From: Actinoallomurus iriomotensis
GTDB lineage: Bacteria > Actinomycetota > Actinomycetes > Streptosporangiales > Streptosporangiaceae
Assembly: GCF_030269445.1 (NCBI RefSeq)
Contig: NZ_BSTJ01000016.1
Span: forward strand, 124,001-188,000
Direction: 5' to 3'
DNA: 64,000 bases
The notes beneath the pieces were generated by a model. It had not been told where the DNA came from. It saw nothing but the letters and a program-made list of their open reading frames with translations, and did not search any database. The position numbers were made by a program, and so were the translations under genes. Shown here one piece after another: positions 8,550-16,207 of this stretch. Numbering within the stretch: the stretch's first letter is position 1; every line of letters begins with the position of its first letter.

Positions 8550-9669
8550 GGGTCGCCTCCCGTACCCGGTCGCGGGTGAACCGGCCGAAGTTGTAGTACG
8601 CGGCGCAGGCGCCCTCGGAGGAGACCATGCAGGTGCCGATCGGCGTCTCCGGCGTGCACGCGGTGCCGAACACCTTGCACTCCCAGGGCTTGAGCACCCC
8701 CTTGAGCACCTCGCCGCACTGACAGGCCTTCGGGTCGGCCACCCGGCCGCCGGGGATGTCGAAGATCCGCTCGGCGTCGAACCCGGCGTACGCGTCGCGG
8801 ACGCGCAGCGCGGAGTGGGAGATGAAGCCCAGGCCGCGCCACTCGAAGTACGGCCGCGGCTCCATCGTCTCGGCGATGACCCTGAGCGCCCGGGGGTTGC
8901 CCTCCCACGGCACGACGCGGCCGTACTGGTTCTCCACCTCCGAGCGGCCCTCGGCGAGCTGGGTGAGCAGCAGGTGGATCGACCGCAGGATGTCGAGCGG
9001 CTCGAACCCGGCGACGACCAGCGGCTTGCCGTACTCCCGGGCGATGAACTCGTACGGCCGGCAGCCGATCACCGTCGAGACGTGGCCGGGGCCGATGAAC
9101 CCGTCGAGGCGCAGGTCCGGAGAGTCGAGGATCGCCTTGATCGCCGGGATGATCGTCACGTGGTTGCAGAAGACCGAGAAGTTACCCAGTCCTTCCGCCT
9201 TCGCCCGGAGCATGGTCATCGCGGTGGACGGCGCGGTCGTCTCGAAGCCGATCGCCAGGAAGACGACCTTCTTGTCCGGGTTCTGCCGGGCGATCTTCAG
9301 CGCGTCCAGCGGGGAGTACACCATCCGGATGTCGGCGCCGTGCGCCTTGGAGTCGAAGAAGGACCCGCGCCCGCCGGGCACCCGCATCATGTCCCCGAAG
9401 GAGGTCATGATGACGTCGTCCCGCTCGGCGATGTGGATCGCGTCGTCCACCCGGCCCATCGGGATCACACAGACGGGGCAGCCGGGGCCGTGCACGAGCG
9501 TGACGTTCTCCGGCAGGTGGTCCGCCAGGCCGTGCTTGTAGATCGTGTGCGTGTGCCCCCCGCAGACCTCCATGAACTTGTACTCCCGGCCCGGGTCGCA
9601 CAGGCGCGCGATCGCGGCGGCCAGGGCGCGGGCCCGGTCCGCGTCGCGGTACTCGTCGACGAAACGCAT
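8542..9669 (-). CDS. hypD: Hydrogenase maturation protein HypD
   Basis: 375 aa, normal length. It is the iron-sulfur scaffold on which Fe(CN)2CO is built together with HypC. All family cysteine motifs are present: MEVCGGHTHTIYKHG, GPGCPVCVIP, and the C-terminal cluster with CQCGEVLKG, WECKVFG and GTCMVSSEGACAAYY, which binds a [4Fe-4S] cluster. The ATG at 9669 shares one base with the hypC stop (TGATG) and is preferred over the GTG one codon upstream, because homologues begin MRFVDEYR. Confidence 0.96.
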   Translation of the reverse strand: MRFVDEYRDADRARALAAAIARLCDPGREYKFMEVCGGHTHTIYKHGLADHLPENVTLVHGPGCPVCVIPMGRVDDAIHIAERDDVIMTSFGDMMRVPGGRGSFFDSKAHGADIRMVYSPLDALKIARQNPDKKVVFLAIGFETTAPSTAMTMLRAKAEGLGNFSVFCNHVTIIPAIKAILDSPDLRLDGFIGPGHVSTVIGCRPYEFIAREYGKPLVVAGFEPLDILRSIHLLLTQLAEGRSEVENQYGRVVPWEGNPRALRVIAETMEPRPYFEWRGLGFISHSALRVRDAYAGFDAERIFDIPGGRVADPKACQCGEVLKGVLKPWECKVFGTACTPETPIGTCMVSSEGACAAYYNFGRFTRDRVREATRD

Positions 9670-9941
9670 CACTCGATCCCCGATTCCCGCAGCGCCTCCA
9701 TCTCGTCGGCGTAGGCCTGACCGACGCCTTCGAGGAAGTCCAGCGTCGCCTTGGCCTCGGCCTCGTCGATCTTGGAGAGGGCGAACCCGACGTGGATGAG
9801 GATCCAGTCGCCCGGCCGCGGCTCGTCGTCGGTGATCAACCCGATGTTGATCGCCCGCCGGACGCCGCTGACGTCGACCTTGGCGAGGTCAGGCTGATCG
9901 GGAAGGATCTCCACGATCTCCCCCGGGATTCCCAGGCACAT
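9669..9941 (-). CDS. hypC: Hydrogenase assembly chaperone HypC
   Basis: 90 aa. It begins MCLGIPGEIVEI; Cys2 is the residue that binds the iron precursor and fixes the start without ambiguity. The middle contains PGDWILIHVGFALSKID, the family's second signature. It partners HypD and carries Fe(CN)2CO to the hydrogenase large subunit. Its first 53 bp lie inside the 3' end of hypA in another frame, an unusually long overlap, and its stop overlaps the hypD start. Confidence 0.96.
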   Translation of the reverse strand: MCLGIPGEIVEILPDQPDLAKVDVSGVRRAINIGLITDDEPRPGDWILIHVGFALSKIDEAEAKATLDFLEGVGQAYADEMEALRESGIE

Positions 9942-10281
9942 CGGGTGACTCCCCTATCTCGATGGATTCCAGCACCAGTTCGTCGCCGCCGGTCACGTCC
10001 ACGTCGCCGTCGCCGCACGTGGGGCAGACCGCCAGCGGGTCGAGCGTGCTGCCGTCGTGACCGCACGCCCGGCAGGTGAGCCGGGCCGGGATCACGATCA
10101 TGTCGATGGCCGCGCCCTCGGCGACGGTGCCCTCGGTGACCAGCTGGAACGCCTGGTCCATCGAGGGTTCGACGATCCGCAGCAGGGCGCCGGCCCGGAT
10201 CCTCGCCCGGGCGACCGGGCGGCCCGCGGCGCGTTTCTGCACCGCTTCCAGGATCGCCTCGGCGAGGCCGATCTCATGCAT
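9889..10281 (-). CDS. hypA: Nickel-insertion metallochaperone HypA
   Basis: 130 aa. The N-terminus MHEIGL supplies His2, the nickel ligand, and the zinc site is CRAC...CPTC in the C-terminal third. The family normally ends shortly after DELVLESIEI; here about 20 further residues (ending PSRSA) follow, and these are the codons that overlap hypC. Usually HypA works with the GTPase HypB to insert nickel, but no hypB is found in this window. The ATG overlaps the stop of the protease gene by 8 bp. Confidence 0.94.
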   Translation of the reverse strand: MHEIGLAEAILEAVQKRAAGRPVARARIRAGALLRIVEPSMDQAFQLVTEGTVAEGAAIDMIVIPARLTCRACGHDGSTLDPLAVCPTCGDGDVDVTGGDELVLESIEIGESPDVPGNPGGDRGDPSRSA

Positions 10282-10765
10282 TCACGTCACCGGCCTGATG
10301 GTCACGGAGCTCCTCCTCGATGAGTTCGCGAACCAGCCGGACGGCGGGTTCGATGGCCGCGGCGACCGGGGGGCTGAGCTCCATGCCCGGAGCGACGTCC
10401 GCGGGCTCGCAGCCGACGAGCAGGACCCGTCGCGCCTCGCCGCCGACGGCGCCGACCAGGCCGAGCACGACGTCGGGGGTCATCCCGTGCGCGTCGACGG
10501 CGGCCCCTGGCTCGCCCTCCCCCAGCTCCAGGGCGTACAGCGTGCCGGGCTCCTCGCCGCGCGGTGCGGCGTCGACCAGGATCGTCGTGTCGTAGGCGGA
10601 CAGCTCGTAGGCGAGGTGGATGCCGCGGATGCCGAAGTCGCCGACGACGACGCCGTCGGGCAGCGGAGTCCGGCCGAGGCGCTCGCTCAGGGTCCGGGCG
10701 ACCTCGACGCCGAACCCGTCGTCGCCCAGGAAGACGTTGCCCACGCCCGCGACCAGGATCCTCAC
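10274..10765 (-). CDS. Hydrogenase maturation protease (HybD/HupD family)
   Basis: 163 aa. It opens with GVGNVFLGDDGFG, the nickel-sensing signature of endopeptidases that trim the C-terminal tail of the hydrogenase large subunit after nickel insertion. ILVDAA and DAHGMTP supply the other two expected metal-site residues (Asp and His). Such proteases are specific for one large subunit, so its presence implies that a NiFe hydrogenase is encoded elsewhere in the genome. It overlaps the upstream gene by 4 bp. Confidence 0.93.
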   Translation of the reverse strand: MRILVAGVGNVFLGDDGFGVEVARTLSERLGRTPLPDGVVVGDFGIRGIHLAYELSAYDTTILVDAAPRGEEPGTLYALELGEGEPGAAVDAHGMTPDVVLGLVGAVGGEARRVLLVGCEPADVAPGMELSPPVAAAIEPAVRLVRELIEEELRDHQAGDVNA

Positions 10766-11766
10766 AGCGGTTCCACGTCCTCGGGGCCGAAGTACCAGTA
10801 GCGGCCCTGGGCCCGCCGCAGGTCCGTACCGGGGTCGTCGTCGACGGTGACGGCCAGGTGCCGCGAGCCGTCGACGTCGAACAGCACGGCCTCGACGGTC
10901 GCGGTCCGCCCGGCCACGAACATGTCCTGCGCGTCGGCGCGCCCGCCGGGGGTGAGGCGCACCTTGCTGCCCCTGCCGACCTCATGCCCGGCGATGGTGA
11001 TCCGGTCGGTCTCCGGCGCGACCGGCGCGTCCTCGCCGGGCCGGTCGGTGAGCGTCATCGGGGGCGCGCCGGAGCGCTCCGCGGCGACGCGCGGCCGGTC
11101 CGGCAGGATGATCGGCGACGACAGCACGAGGTCGTCCGCGACCAGCACCGGCCAGGCGCGGAGGTTCGCACAGCCGTCGGCGTACGGCCGCGCCCACTCC
11201 GGCGGATCCGCGAGCGACAGGAACACCCCGCCGGTGCGGCCGAGCAGCGCGTGCGCCGAGACGAGCGAACGCCGCAGCGCCTCGGACCGCTCCTCGCCGG
11301 TCCAGCCGCTGACGTTCTCCAGCCGGAGCCGGAGCCGCACCACGCCGTACGGGCCGGGCAGGCGCTCGGCGGAGGCACGGATCCGTACGTCGAGCGGCTC
11401 CCAGGCACGGATCACGCCGTCGGCGTTCTCGCGGCCGCCGGGGATCCGCTCGTCGTGCCGTTGCTCGCCGGCGAGCAGGTCGGCGAGGGGCCAGACGAGG
11501 TCGAGCTCACGTTCGGCCGCCTCGTCGTACGGCGCGGCGCCCTCGGCGGTGCGCGTCCGTACGTGCAGGAACCGGGGGCGTACGTGCAGCGCCCCTTTCT
11601 CCCCGTCCAGCAGGCACTCGGTCTGTGCGGCCGACGGTTCTTCGGCGGTGGTGAGGCCCGGTGGTACGAGCAGGCCGAGCGGCCGGCCGGCCGCGTCCGA
11701 GGAGCGCCGGCCGCCGTCGTAGAGCACGGCGTCGGCGACGGCGCGGGCGGCCTCCAGGTCGCTCAC
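10762..11766 (-). CDS. Hydrogenase-operon protein of unknown function
   Basis: 334 aa. I cannot assign a named family. The first 270 residues are a soluble acidic domain with no known motif (segments such as LRLRLENVSGW and GGVFLSLADPPEWA suggest a beta-rich fold). The last 65 residues form a small domain that starts with a GHEVGRGSKVRL segment and ends in RYWYFGPEDVEPL. The GTG at 11766 follows GGGGGAGG and is chosen because upstream codons belong to a different reading frame. Its place between a NifU remnant and the maturation protease suggests a hydrogenase-assembly role (inferred). Similar C-terminal tails occur, as far as I recall, in other actinobacterial hydrogenase operons. Confidence 0.7.
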   Translation of the reverse strand: MSDLEAARAVADAVLYDGGRRSSDAAGRPLGLLVPPGLTTAEEPSAAQTECLLDGEKGALHVRPRFLHVRTRTAEGAAPYDEAAERELDLVWPLADLLAGEQRHDERIPGGRENADGVIRAWEPLDVRIRASAERLPGPYGVVRLRLRLENVSGWTGEERSEALRRSLVSAHALLGRTGGVFLSLADPPEWARPYADGCANLRAWPVLVADDLVLSSPIILPDRPRVAAERSGAPPMTLTDRPGEDAPVAPETDRITIAGHEVGRGSKVRLTPGGRADAQDMFVAGRTATVEAVLFDVDGSRHLAVTVDDDPGTDLRRAQGRYWYFGPEDVEPL

Positions 11767-11794
11767 GGGACCTCCCCCACCGGAGGCGCGGCCG

Positions 11795-11902
11795 ACCGTG
11801 CGTGGCGGCCTCCAGGACGGCTCCCTCTCGGGCCATCCTGACTTTGACCTGCGGCGATGGGCACCCTTGACAGTTACCCACCAGGTGGAGGCGTACAACC
11901 AC
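11795..11902 (-). pseudogene. NifU-like C-terminal domain remnant
   Basis: From the GTG at 11902 the frame reads VVRLHLVGNCQGCPS and continues to EAATHG. This matches the CxxC core of NifU/Nfu iron-sulfur scaffold domains, which usually read VRLxLxGxCxGCPSS. The N-terminal half of the domain is missing, and downstream the frame runs out of register into the next gene's start region (open to 11507 but arginine-rich and not protein-like). It is in frame with, and 18 bp after, the stop of the preceding SIS gene. Most likely a decayed copy of the NifU gene seen in related hydrogenase operons. Confidence 0.5.
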
Positions 11903-11920
11903 CGAACCTCGCGGCGGCGA

Positions 11921-12580
11921 TCAGAGCGCGTGCTGGGTGAGCTCCCACAGAGCGTGGTAGACGGTGGTCTGCGCCTCCTGGACACGGTGCACCGACGAGG
12001 AGGGCACCGTGAAGAGGTGGTCGAGGCCGTCGAGCTCGGCCATCCGCCCGCCCGTGTGCCCGGCCAGCCCGACGGTCAGCATCCCCCGGCGCATCGCCTC
12101 CTCGAAGGCGCGGAGCAGGTTGGCGGAGTCGCCGCTCGTCGACAGGCCCAGCGCGATGTCCCCTGCCCGGCCGAACGCCGCGAGCTGGCGGGCGAACACG
12201 ACGTCGAAGCCGACGTCGTTGGACAGCGCGGTCAGCACCGCGACGTCAGTGGTGAGCGCCAGCGCCGGCAGCGGACGCGCGTCTCCGCCGGGGTTGAGGA
12301 AGAGCGCCGCGACGTCCTGCGCGTCGGTGGAGCTGCCGCCGTTGCCGAAGGTGAACAGCCGGCCTCCGGCGCGGAAGGCCTCGGCCATCCGCGCGGCGCA
12401 GACCTCCAGCCGCGGGCCGTCCAGGGCGAGCACGCGGCGCCGGAGCGCCACGATCTCCTCCGCCTTCTCGGCGGTGGACCGGCGCACGTCGGCCATGACG
12501 GACTCCAGATCGGCCGCGCCGGAGTAGAGGAACGGGTACAGCTCCCGCATCCCCTCAAGAGGCGCCCTGTACTCACTCAT
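11921..12580 (-). CDS. SIS-domain sugar-phosphate isomerase (GmhA-like), copy B
   Basis: 219 aa. Phosphosugar-binding SIS fold: FTFGNGGSSTDAQDVAALF around residues 75-95 and LGLSTSGDSANLLRAFEEA around 135-155 match the phosphate and sugar loops of sedoheptulose-7-phosphate isomerases. The final segment SVHRVQEAQTTVYHALWELTQ supplies the usual Glu/His-bearing helix. Its ATG overlaps the stop of the small HypC-like gene by 4 bp, so it is translationally coupled into the hyp operon. The real substrate is unknown; no heptose or lipopolysaccharide genes are nearby. Confidence 0.85.
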   Translation of the reverse strand: MSEYRAPLEGMRELYPFLYSGAADLESVMADVRRSTAEKAEEIVALRRRVLALDGPRLEVCAARMAEAFRAGGRLFTFGNGGSSTDAQDVAALFLNPGGDARPLPALALTTDVAVLTALSNDVGFDVVFARQLAAFGRAGDIALGLSTSGDSANLLRAFEEAMRRGMLTVGLAGHTGGRMAELDGLDHLFTVPSSSVHRVQEAQTTVYHALWELTQHAL

Positions 12581-12780
12581 GAGACCACGCCGATCGCCTC
12601 TTTGGCGTGGACGAGGACGACGTCGCCGACGTCGGCGTCCACGAGGGCGACGCTGACCTCCTCGGTGCGTCCGTCGCCGACGTCGACGTCGGCCAGGTCG
12701 CCGTCGCGCAGCCGGACCACGCGCACCGCGACGGCCTCGTCGGAGCAGGTCACGCAGTGGTCGCCCTCGCAGTGGTTCAC
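12577..12780 (-). CDS. HypC/HupF-like small chaperone with N-terminal Cys/His cluster
   Basis: 67 aa. The C-terminal part (VSVALVDADVGDVVLVHAKEAI) is the HypC/HupF beta-barrel ending. The N-terminus is not the canonical MCLGIPG: it reads MNHCEGDHCVTCSD, with three Cys and two His in 14 residues, and so lacks a Cys at position 2. It is therefore a divergent second HypC-type protein, possibly metal-binding. The GTG start forms a GTGA overlap with the upstream SIS stop and the gene overlaps the downstream SIS start by 4 bp, so it is sandwiched between the two isomerases. Confidence 0.82.
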   Translation of the reverse strand: MNHCEGDHCVTCSDEAVAVRVVRLRDGDLADVDVGDGRTEEVSVALVDADVGDVVLVHAKEAIGVVS

Positions 12781-13376
12781 GCGATCACCCCCGGATCGAG
12801 CACGCCGGGCTGTTCGAGGAGGACATGGACCAGTTCCCACAGCACGTGGTACGCGGTGACGTGCACCTCCTTGACCACCCGCGGGTCATCGGAGGGCACG
12901 ACGATCCGGTGGCCGGCCACCCCGGACGCGGCGATGTCACCGCCGTCGCCGCCGAGCAGCGCCACCGTCAGCAGCCCCATGTCCCGCGCGGCGCGCAGCC
13001 CGGCGAGCACGTCGGCGCACCGGCCGTCGGGCGAGACACCGAGCGCGATGTCCTCGGGCGCGGCGAAGTGCCGCAGCTGGTGCGCGAAGACCTCCGCGAA
13101 CCCGGCCGCCGCGCCGACCCCGGTCAGCGTGGCGACGTCCCCGGTCAGCGACAGCGCGGGCAGCGCGCGTTTGCCGACGATCACCGGGTGGACGAACTCC
13201 ACCGCGATGTGCTGGGCGTCGGTGGCCGCGCCGCCGTTGCCGAAGGTGAACAGCCGGCCGCCCCGGTGAAAGCGCCCGGCCATCGCGTGACAGGTCTCCG
13301 CGATGACCTCCGCGTGAGCCGCCAGCGCACGCCCGGGAGCCTCGCGCCGGGCGAAGACCCGTTCCGTCGGCGGCAT
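12777..13376 (-). CDS. SIS-domain sugar-phosphate isomerase (GmhA-like), copy A
   Basis: 199 aa, first gene of the hyp operon. The phosphate loop is intact (FTFGNGGAATDAQHIAVEF), but the second loop reads GVSPDGRCADVLAG where active GmhA proteins have a Ser/Thr-rich SxSGxS motif, so the substrate or activity may differ from copy B. The C-terminal helix VVKEVHVTAYHVLWELVH retains Glu and His. The ATG at 13376 follows GGAGAGGGG. No clear promoter elements were picked out in the 157 bp upstream. Confidence 0.84.
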   Translation of the reverse strand: MPPTERVFARREAPGRALAAHAEVIAETCHAMAGRFHRGGRLFTFGNGGAATDAQHIAVEFVHPVIVGKRALPALSLTGDVATLTGVGAAAGFAEVFAHQLRHFAAPEDIALGVSPDGRCADVLAGLRAARDMGLLTVALLGGDGGDIAASGVAGHRIVVPSDDPRVVKEVHVTAYHVLWELVHVLLEQPGVLDPGVIA

Positions 13377-13533
13377 CGTGGCCCCTCTCCCGCGCGAGTG
13401 ACGGTCTGTGACCGAAGACTCACGGGACGATACGTCGGAGCGTCGATGGCGGACAACGCCACGACGGCCATGAGACGCCCATCGGTCACCCACCGCGACG
13501 AGCCTCGGGTCACGATCGTGGAAAGCGACCTCG

Positions 13534-14247
13534 CTACGAGAGCGCGACGGCGAAGATCGGTACCGTGGTCGGCCGAGGCGATCCCGAGGCCGGTTCGACG
13601 GTGAGGCCGATCTGGGTCACGTCACCGAGGCCGGTCGCCAGCACCGGGCCGGCGGCGCCCGTGGTGGGCGGGCGCATCGTTCCCGCCGGACGCGGCGGCC
13701 GGGACCCCATGAGCCACAGCTCGTACGTCCTGGTGGGCGGCAGCGAGCGCAACCCGGACATGACGATGACCGCCTTGCCGAGCGAACGGGACGCGACGAC
13801 GGTGCCGGTGCCGCCGGACCTGACCGGGCCGGTGACCGTACGCGCGTCGGGCGCGGACACCACCGCCGCGATCTCGCGGTTCAGCGTGTCGACGCGTTCA
13901 CGCGTGCGCTGTTCGCGCACCGCGGCGACGCCCAGGACGACGGCCAGCGCGAGACAGGCCGCCGACAGCAGCCAGCCGAGCCGGCGCGCGCGGACGGAGG
14001 ACGGACGTTGGACGCGCGGCGGCGCCTGGCGGGTGCGCGCGGCCTGGGCCAGCACCCGGTCGCGCAGCCCCTCCGGAGGCTCCTGCGCGGCCGCGGCGCC
14101 GAGCCGGGCCGCGGTCTCCCGCATTCCACGCACCTCCTCGGCGCAGCCGTCGCAGTCGATGAGGTGCGTCTCGAAGCGGCGGCGTTCGACGTCGGTGAGG
14201 CCGTCGAGGGCGTACGCGGCGGCGAGGGTGTGCAGGTTCTCACTCAT
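13534..14247 (-). CDS. Zinc-dependent anti-sigma factor, RskA-like
   Basis: 237 aa. The N-terminal cytoplasmic part has the zinc anti-sigma motif H28-x3-C32-x2-C35. A single membrane helix covers residues about 91-110, and the extracytoplasmic domain (about 130 residues, with TYELWLMG) matches the RskA family. It holds the adjacent sigma factor inactive until regulated proteolysis. It begins at an ATG overlapping the sigma-factor stop by 4 bp, which ties expression of the two together. Confidence 0.9.
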   Translation of the reverse strand: MSENLHTLAAAYALDGLTDVERRRFETHLIDCDGCAEEVRGMRETAARLGAAAAQEPPEGLRDRVLAQAARTRQAPPRVQRPSSVRARRLGWLLSAACLALAVVLGVAAVREQRTRERVDTLNREIAAVVSAPDARTVTGPVRSGGTGTVVASRSLGKAVIVMSGLRSLPPTRTYELWLMGSRPPRPAGTMRPPTTGAAGPVLATGLGDVTQIGLTVEPASGSPRPTTVPIFAVALS

Positions 14248-14849
14248 GGATTCACCCCCAGGCAGTCGCGCAGGCGGATGAGCCCGTCCCGCATGCGCGT
14301 CTTGATCGTGCCGAGCGGCACCTTCAGGAGCGCGGCGACCTCGCGGTAGGTGTACCCGGCGTAGTAGGCGAGGGTGACCGACTCGCGCTGGGTCTCGGTG
14401 AGCGTGGACAGGCAACGCCGTACCTGCTCACGCTCCAGCCGGGCCTGGACGTTCTCGGCCACCACGTCGTACGCGGGCCCGGCCGAGGCGCGCCCGGCCC
14501 GTTCCTCGCGCTCGGCCGACGCTTGGGCGGAGCGGACCCGGTCGACCGCGCGGCGGTGGGCGAGCGTCATGATCCACGCCATCGCGCCGCCCCTCCCGGG
14601 GTCGTACCGGGAGGCGGTCCGCCAGACGTCGACGAGGGCCTCCTGGGCGACCTCCTCCGACTGCGCCGGATCGCGCACGATCCGCAGCGCGAGGCCGTAC
14701 ACGGGGCCGGACACCTCGTCGTACACGCGCTCGAACGCCTCCCGGTCGCCGCGGGCGACGGCCGTCAGCAGATCGGCGAGGCCGGCCGCACCTCCCGTAC
14801 CGGGGGCGGATCCGCCCTTCCACGGCCGCGCCGCCCGCCGATCGTTCAT
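14244..14849 (-). CDS. sigK: ECF sigma factor, SigK-like
   Basis: 201 aa. Region 2 (SGPVYGLALRIVRDPAQSEEVAQEALVDVW) and region 4 (LTETQRESVTLAYYAGYTYREVAALLKVPLGTIKTRMRDGLIRLR) are both present and well spaced, as in group 19-type ECF factors such as mycobacterial SigK. Partner and position (upstream of an RskA-like anti-sigma factor) agree. It would direct RNA polymerase to a stress or redox regulon; target promoters cannot be named from this window. Confidence 0.9.
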   Translation of the reverse strand: MNDRRAARPWKGGSAPGTGGAAGLADLLTAVARGDREAFERVYDEVSGPVYGLALRIVRDPAQSEEVAQEALVDVWRTASRYDPGRGGAMAWIMTLAHRRAVDRVRSAQASAEREERAGRASAGPAYDVVAENVQARLEREQVRRCLSTLTETQRESVTLAYYAGYTYREVAALLKVPLGTIKTRMRDGLIRLRDCLGVNP

Positions 14850-14940
14850 CTCCGCACACCCGATTCGTCGCCGTGACCACGATAGGTCTCCTGGCCCGTA
14901 CCGGGCCGATCATGCCGTGCCGGCCTCCCGCGTCGCATGC

Positions 14941-15735
14941 TCACGCCGCCTCGGCGGTGGCCCGGCGCACGAGGTCGAGGCCGGCCAGTCCCGGCAGCCG
15001 ATCGACGCGGGCGTCGATGCCGGCCGCCGCGCGTTCGCCCTCCGGCCCGGCGAGCAGGTACGTGAGCAGGTGCCGGGTCTCGGCCCGCGGCATGACGGTG
15101 GATCCCACCGGCTGCCAGAACCTGCGCAGGGCGAACCGCGTCAGGCGCTGCGCGCGCCGCGACCTCTCCAGCCGGGCCCGTGCCTGGCTCACGTAGAACG
15201 CGACGTGCCGGGTCTCCTGGCGCATGATGCGCCGGAGAAGTTCGGTCAGCACGGGATGACGCTCCCGCTCGACGAGCCGGGCATACCCGGCGTGAGTGGA
15301 CCACTCGTTGATCGCACCCCAGGTCATGTGGACCGCGATGAAGTCCTCGCCGATCGTCTGCGCCAGCAGCGCCTGCCGGATCGGCGCGACGCGGTCCCGC
15401 CATCCCAGGGCGCGGCGGACCGCGCGGATGTGGTCGTCGCCGCCGGTGACGCCATGGGCGGCGAGTACGGCCGCGAGCGCCTCGCCGTGCCAGTACTCCT
15501 CGTAGTTCCACATGGTGAGGAACGCGGTGATCTCGGGATCGGCGTGCGATGGCGTGACGAGCAGGTCGCGCAGGTAACAGACGGTGTGGTTCTCCACGTC
15601 GGTCATGTAGCGCAGGCATCGCAGCCCGGCGGGGCTGAGCGGCCGGACGCCGAACGCGGCGAAGTCCAGGTCGTCGAGCGGCACCGGCGCGGCCGATCTC
15701 GTGTAGTCCTCGGTACGGAACGTCATATGAGCCAT
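14941..15735 (-). CDS. Ferritin-like diiron protein (acyl-ACP desaturase-like)
   Basis: 264 aa, mostly helical. It has carboxylate/histidine motifs in the order expected for a four-helix diiron site: NYEEYWHGEAL, EDFIAVHMTWGAINEW and IMRQETRHVAFY. These resemble the acyl-ACP desaturase/R2-like oxidase group. The reaction is not known; oxygen-dependent oxidation of a lipid or related substrate is the reasonable guess. Two starts are possible, ATG at 15735 or three codons later at 15726; neither has a strong ribosome site. Divergent from the following small genes. Confidence 0.72.
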   Translation of the reverse strand: MAHMTFRTEDYTRSAAPVPLDDLDFAAFGVRPLSPAGLRCLRYMTDVENHTVCYLRDLLVTPSHADPEITAFLTMWNYEEYWHGEALAAVLAAHGVTGGDDHIRAVRRALGWRDRVAPIRQALLAQTIGEDFIAVHMTWGAINEWSTHAGYARLVERERHPVLTELLRRIMRQETRHVAFYVSQARARLERSRRAQRLTRFALRRFWQPVGSTVMPRAETRHLLTYLLAGPEGERAAAGIDARVDRLPGLAGLDLVRRATAEAA

Positions 15736-15862
15736 TCGGAGCACCGCGCCGCCCGGATTGCCCGGCGTCACGGTCGCTCTCGCCGCGTGGGCGCGCGACC
15801 GCCGGGCGCCCATCACACACGGTGACGCACCTCTTGGCGATACGCCACTGATCAGCGATAAC

Positions 15863-16207
15863 ATGATTTACGAGCCATCGCACCCCAACCCCGATCTCAC
15901 CCTCCGTGATCACCGTGTCCACGCCGGACACGCGGTCATCCTCCCCCGGGAAGTCGAAATGCATCAGGACCCCCGCCAGAACCATGTGGTCTTCGAGGTC
16001 GATCTCGAACGCGAGGAGGCCCGCCGCCGCGCCGAGGTCGTCGCGGCGCTCGGCCCGCACTGGGACCCGGCCGCCGCGCTGCGCGACGAGGAGGCGGCAC
16101 ACGACCTGCTCTACTCCGGCCTCGACGCGGAACAGCGGGAGATCTACGACCGGCTGGTGTCGGCCGGAGTGCTGCCGCGACGGGAGCCGGGCCGTGCTGC
16201 CGATTGA
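15863..16207 (+). CDS. Small conserved protein (DUF6400-like)
   Basis: 114 aa from the ATG at 15863, or 82 aa from the in-frame ATG at 15959, which has GGGAAG 5 bases upstream and better fits the family length as I recall it. The conserved part is acidic and helical (FEVDLEREEARRRAEVVAALG, then LLYSGLDAEQREIYDRLVSAGVLP). I know this as an actinobacterial domain of unknown function. Third-position G/C is fairly high even in the extra N-terminal part, so the longer form cannot be excluded. It overlaps the next gene by 14 bp. Confidence 0.65.
   Translation: MIYEPSHPNPDLTLRDHRVHAGHAVILPREVEMHQDPRQNHVVFEVDLEREEARRRAEVVAALGPHWDPAAALRDEEAAHDLLYSGLDAEQREIYDRLVSAGVLPRREPGRAAD

Noticed and set aside
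11507-11794. Continuation of the NifU-like frame on the minus strand to 11507
   Set aside because: It overlaps the 334-aa gene in another frame, and the residues are arginine-rich without domain likeness; only 11795-11902 resembles NifU.
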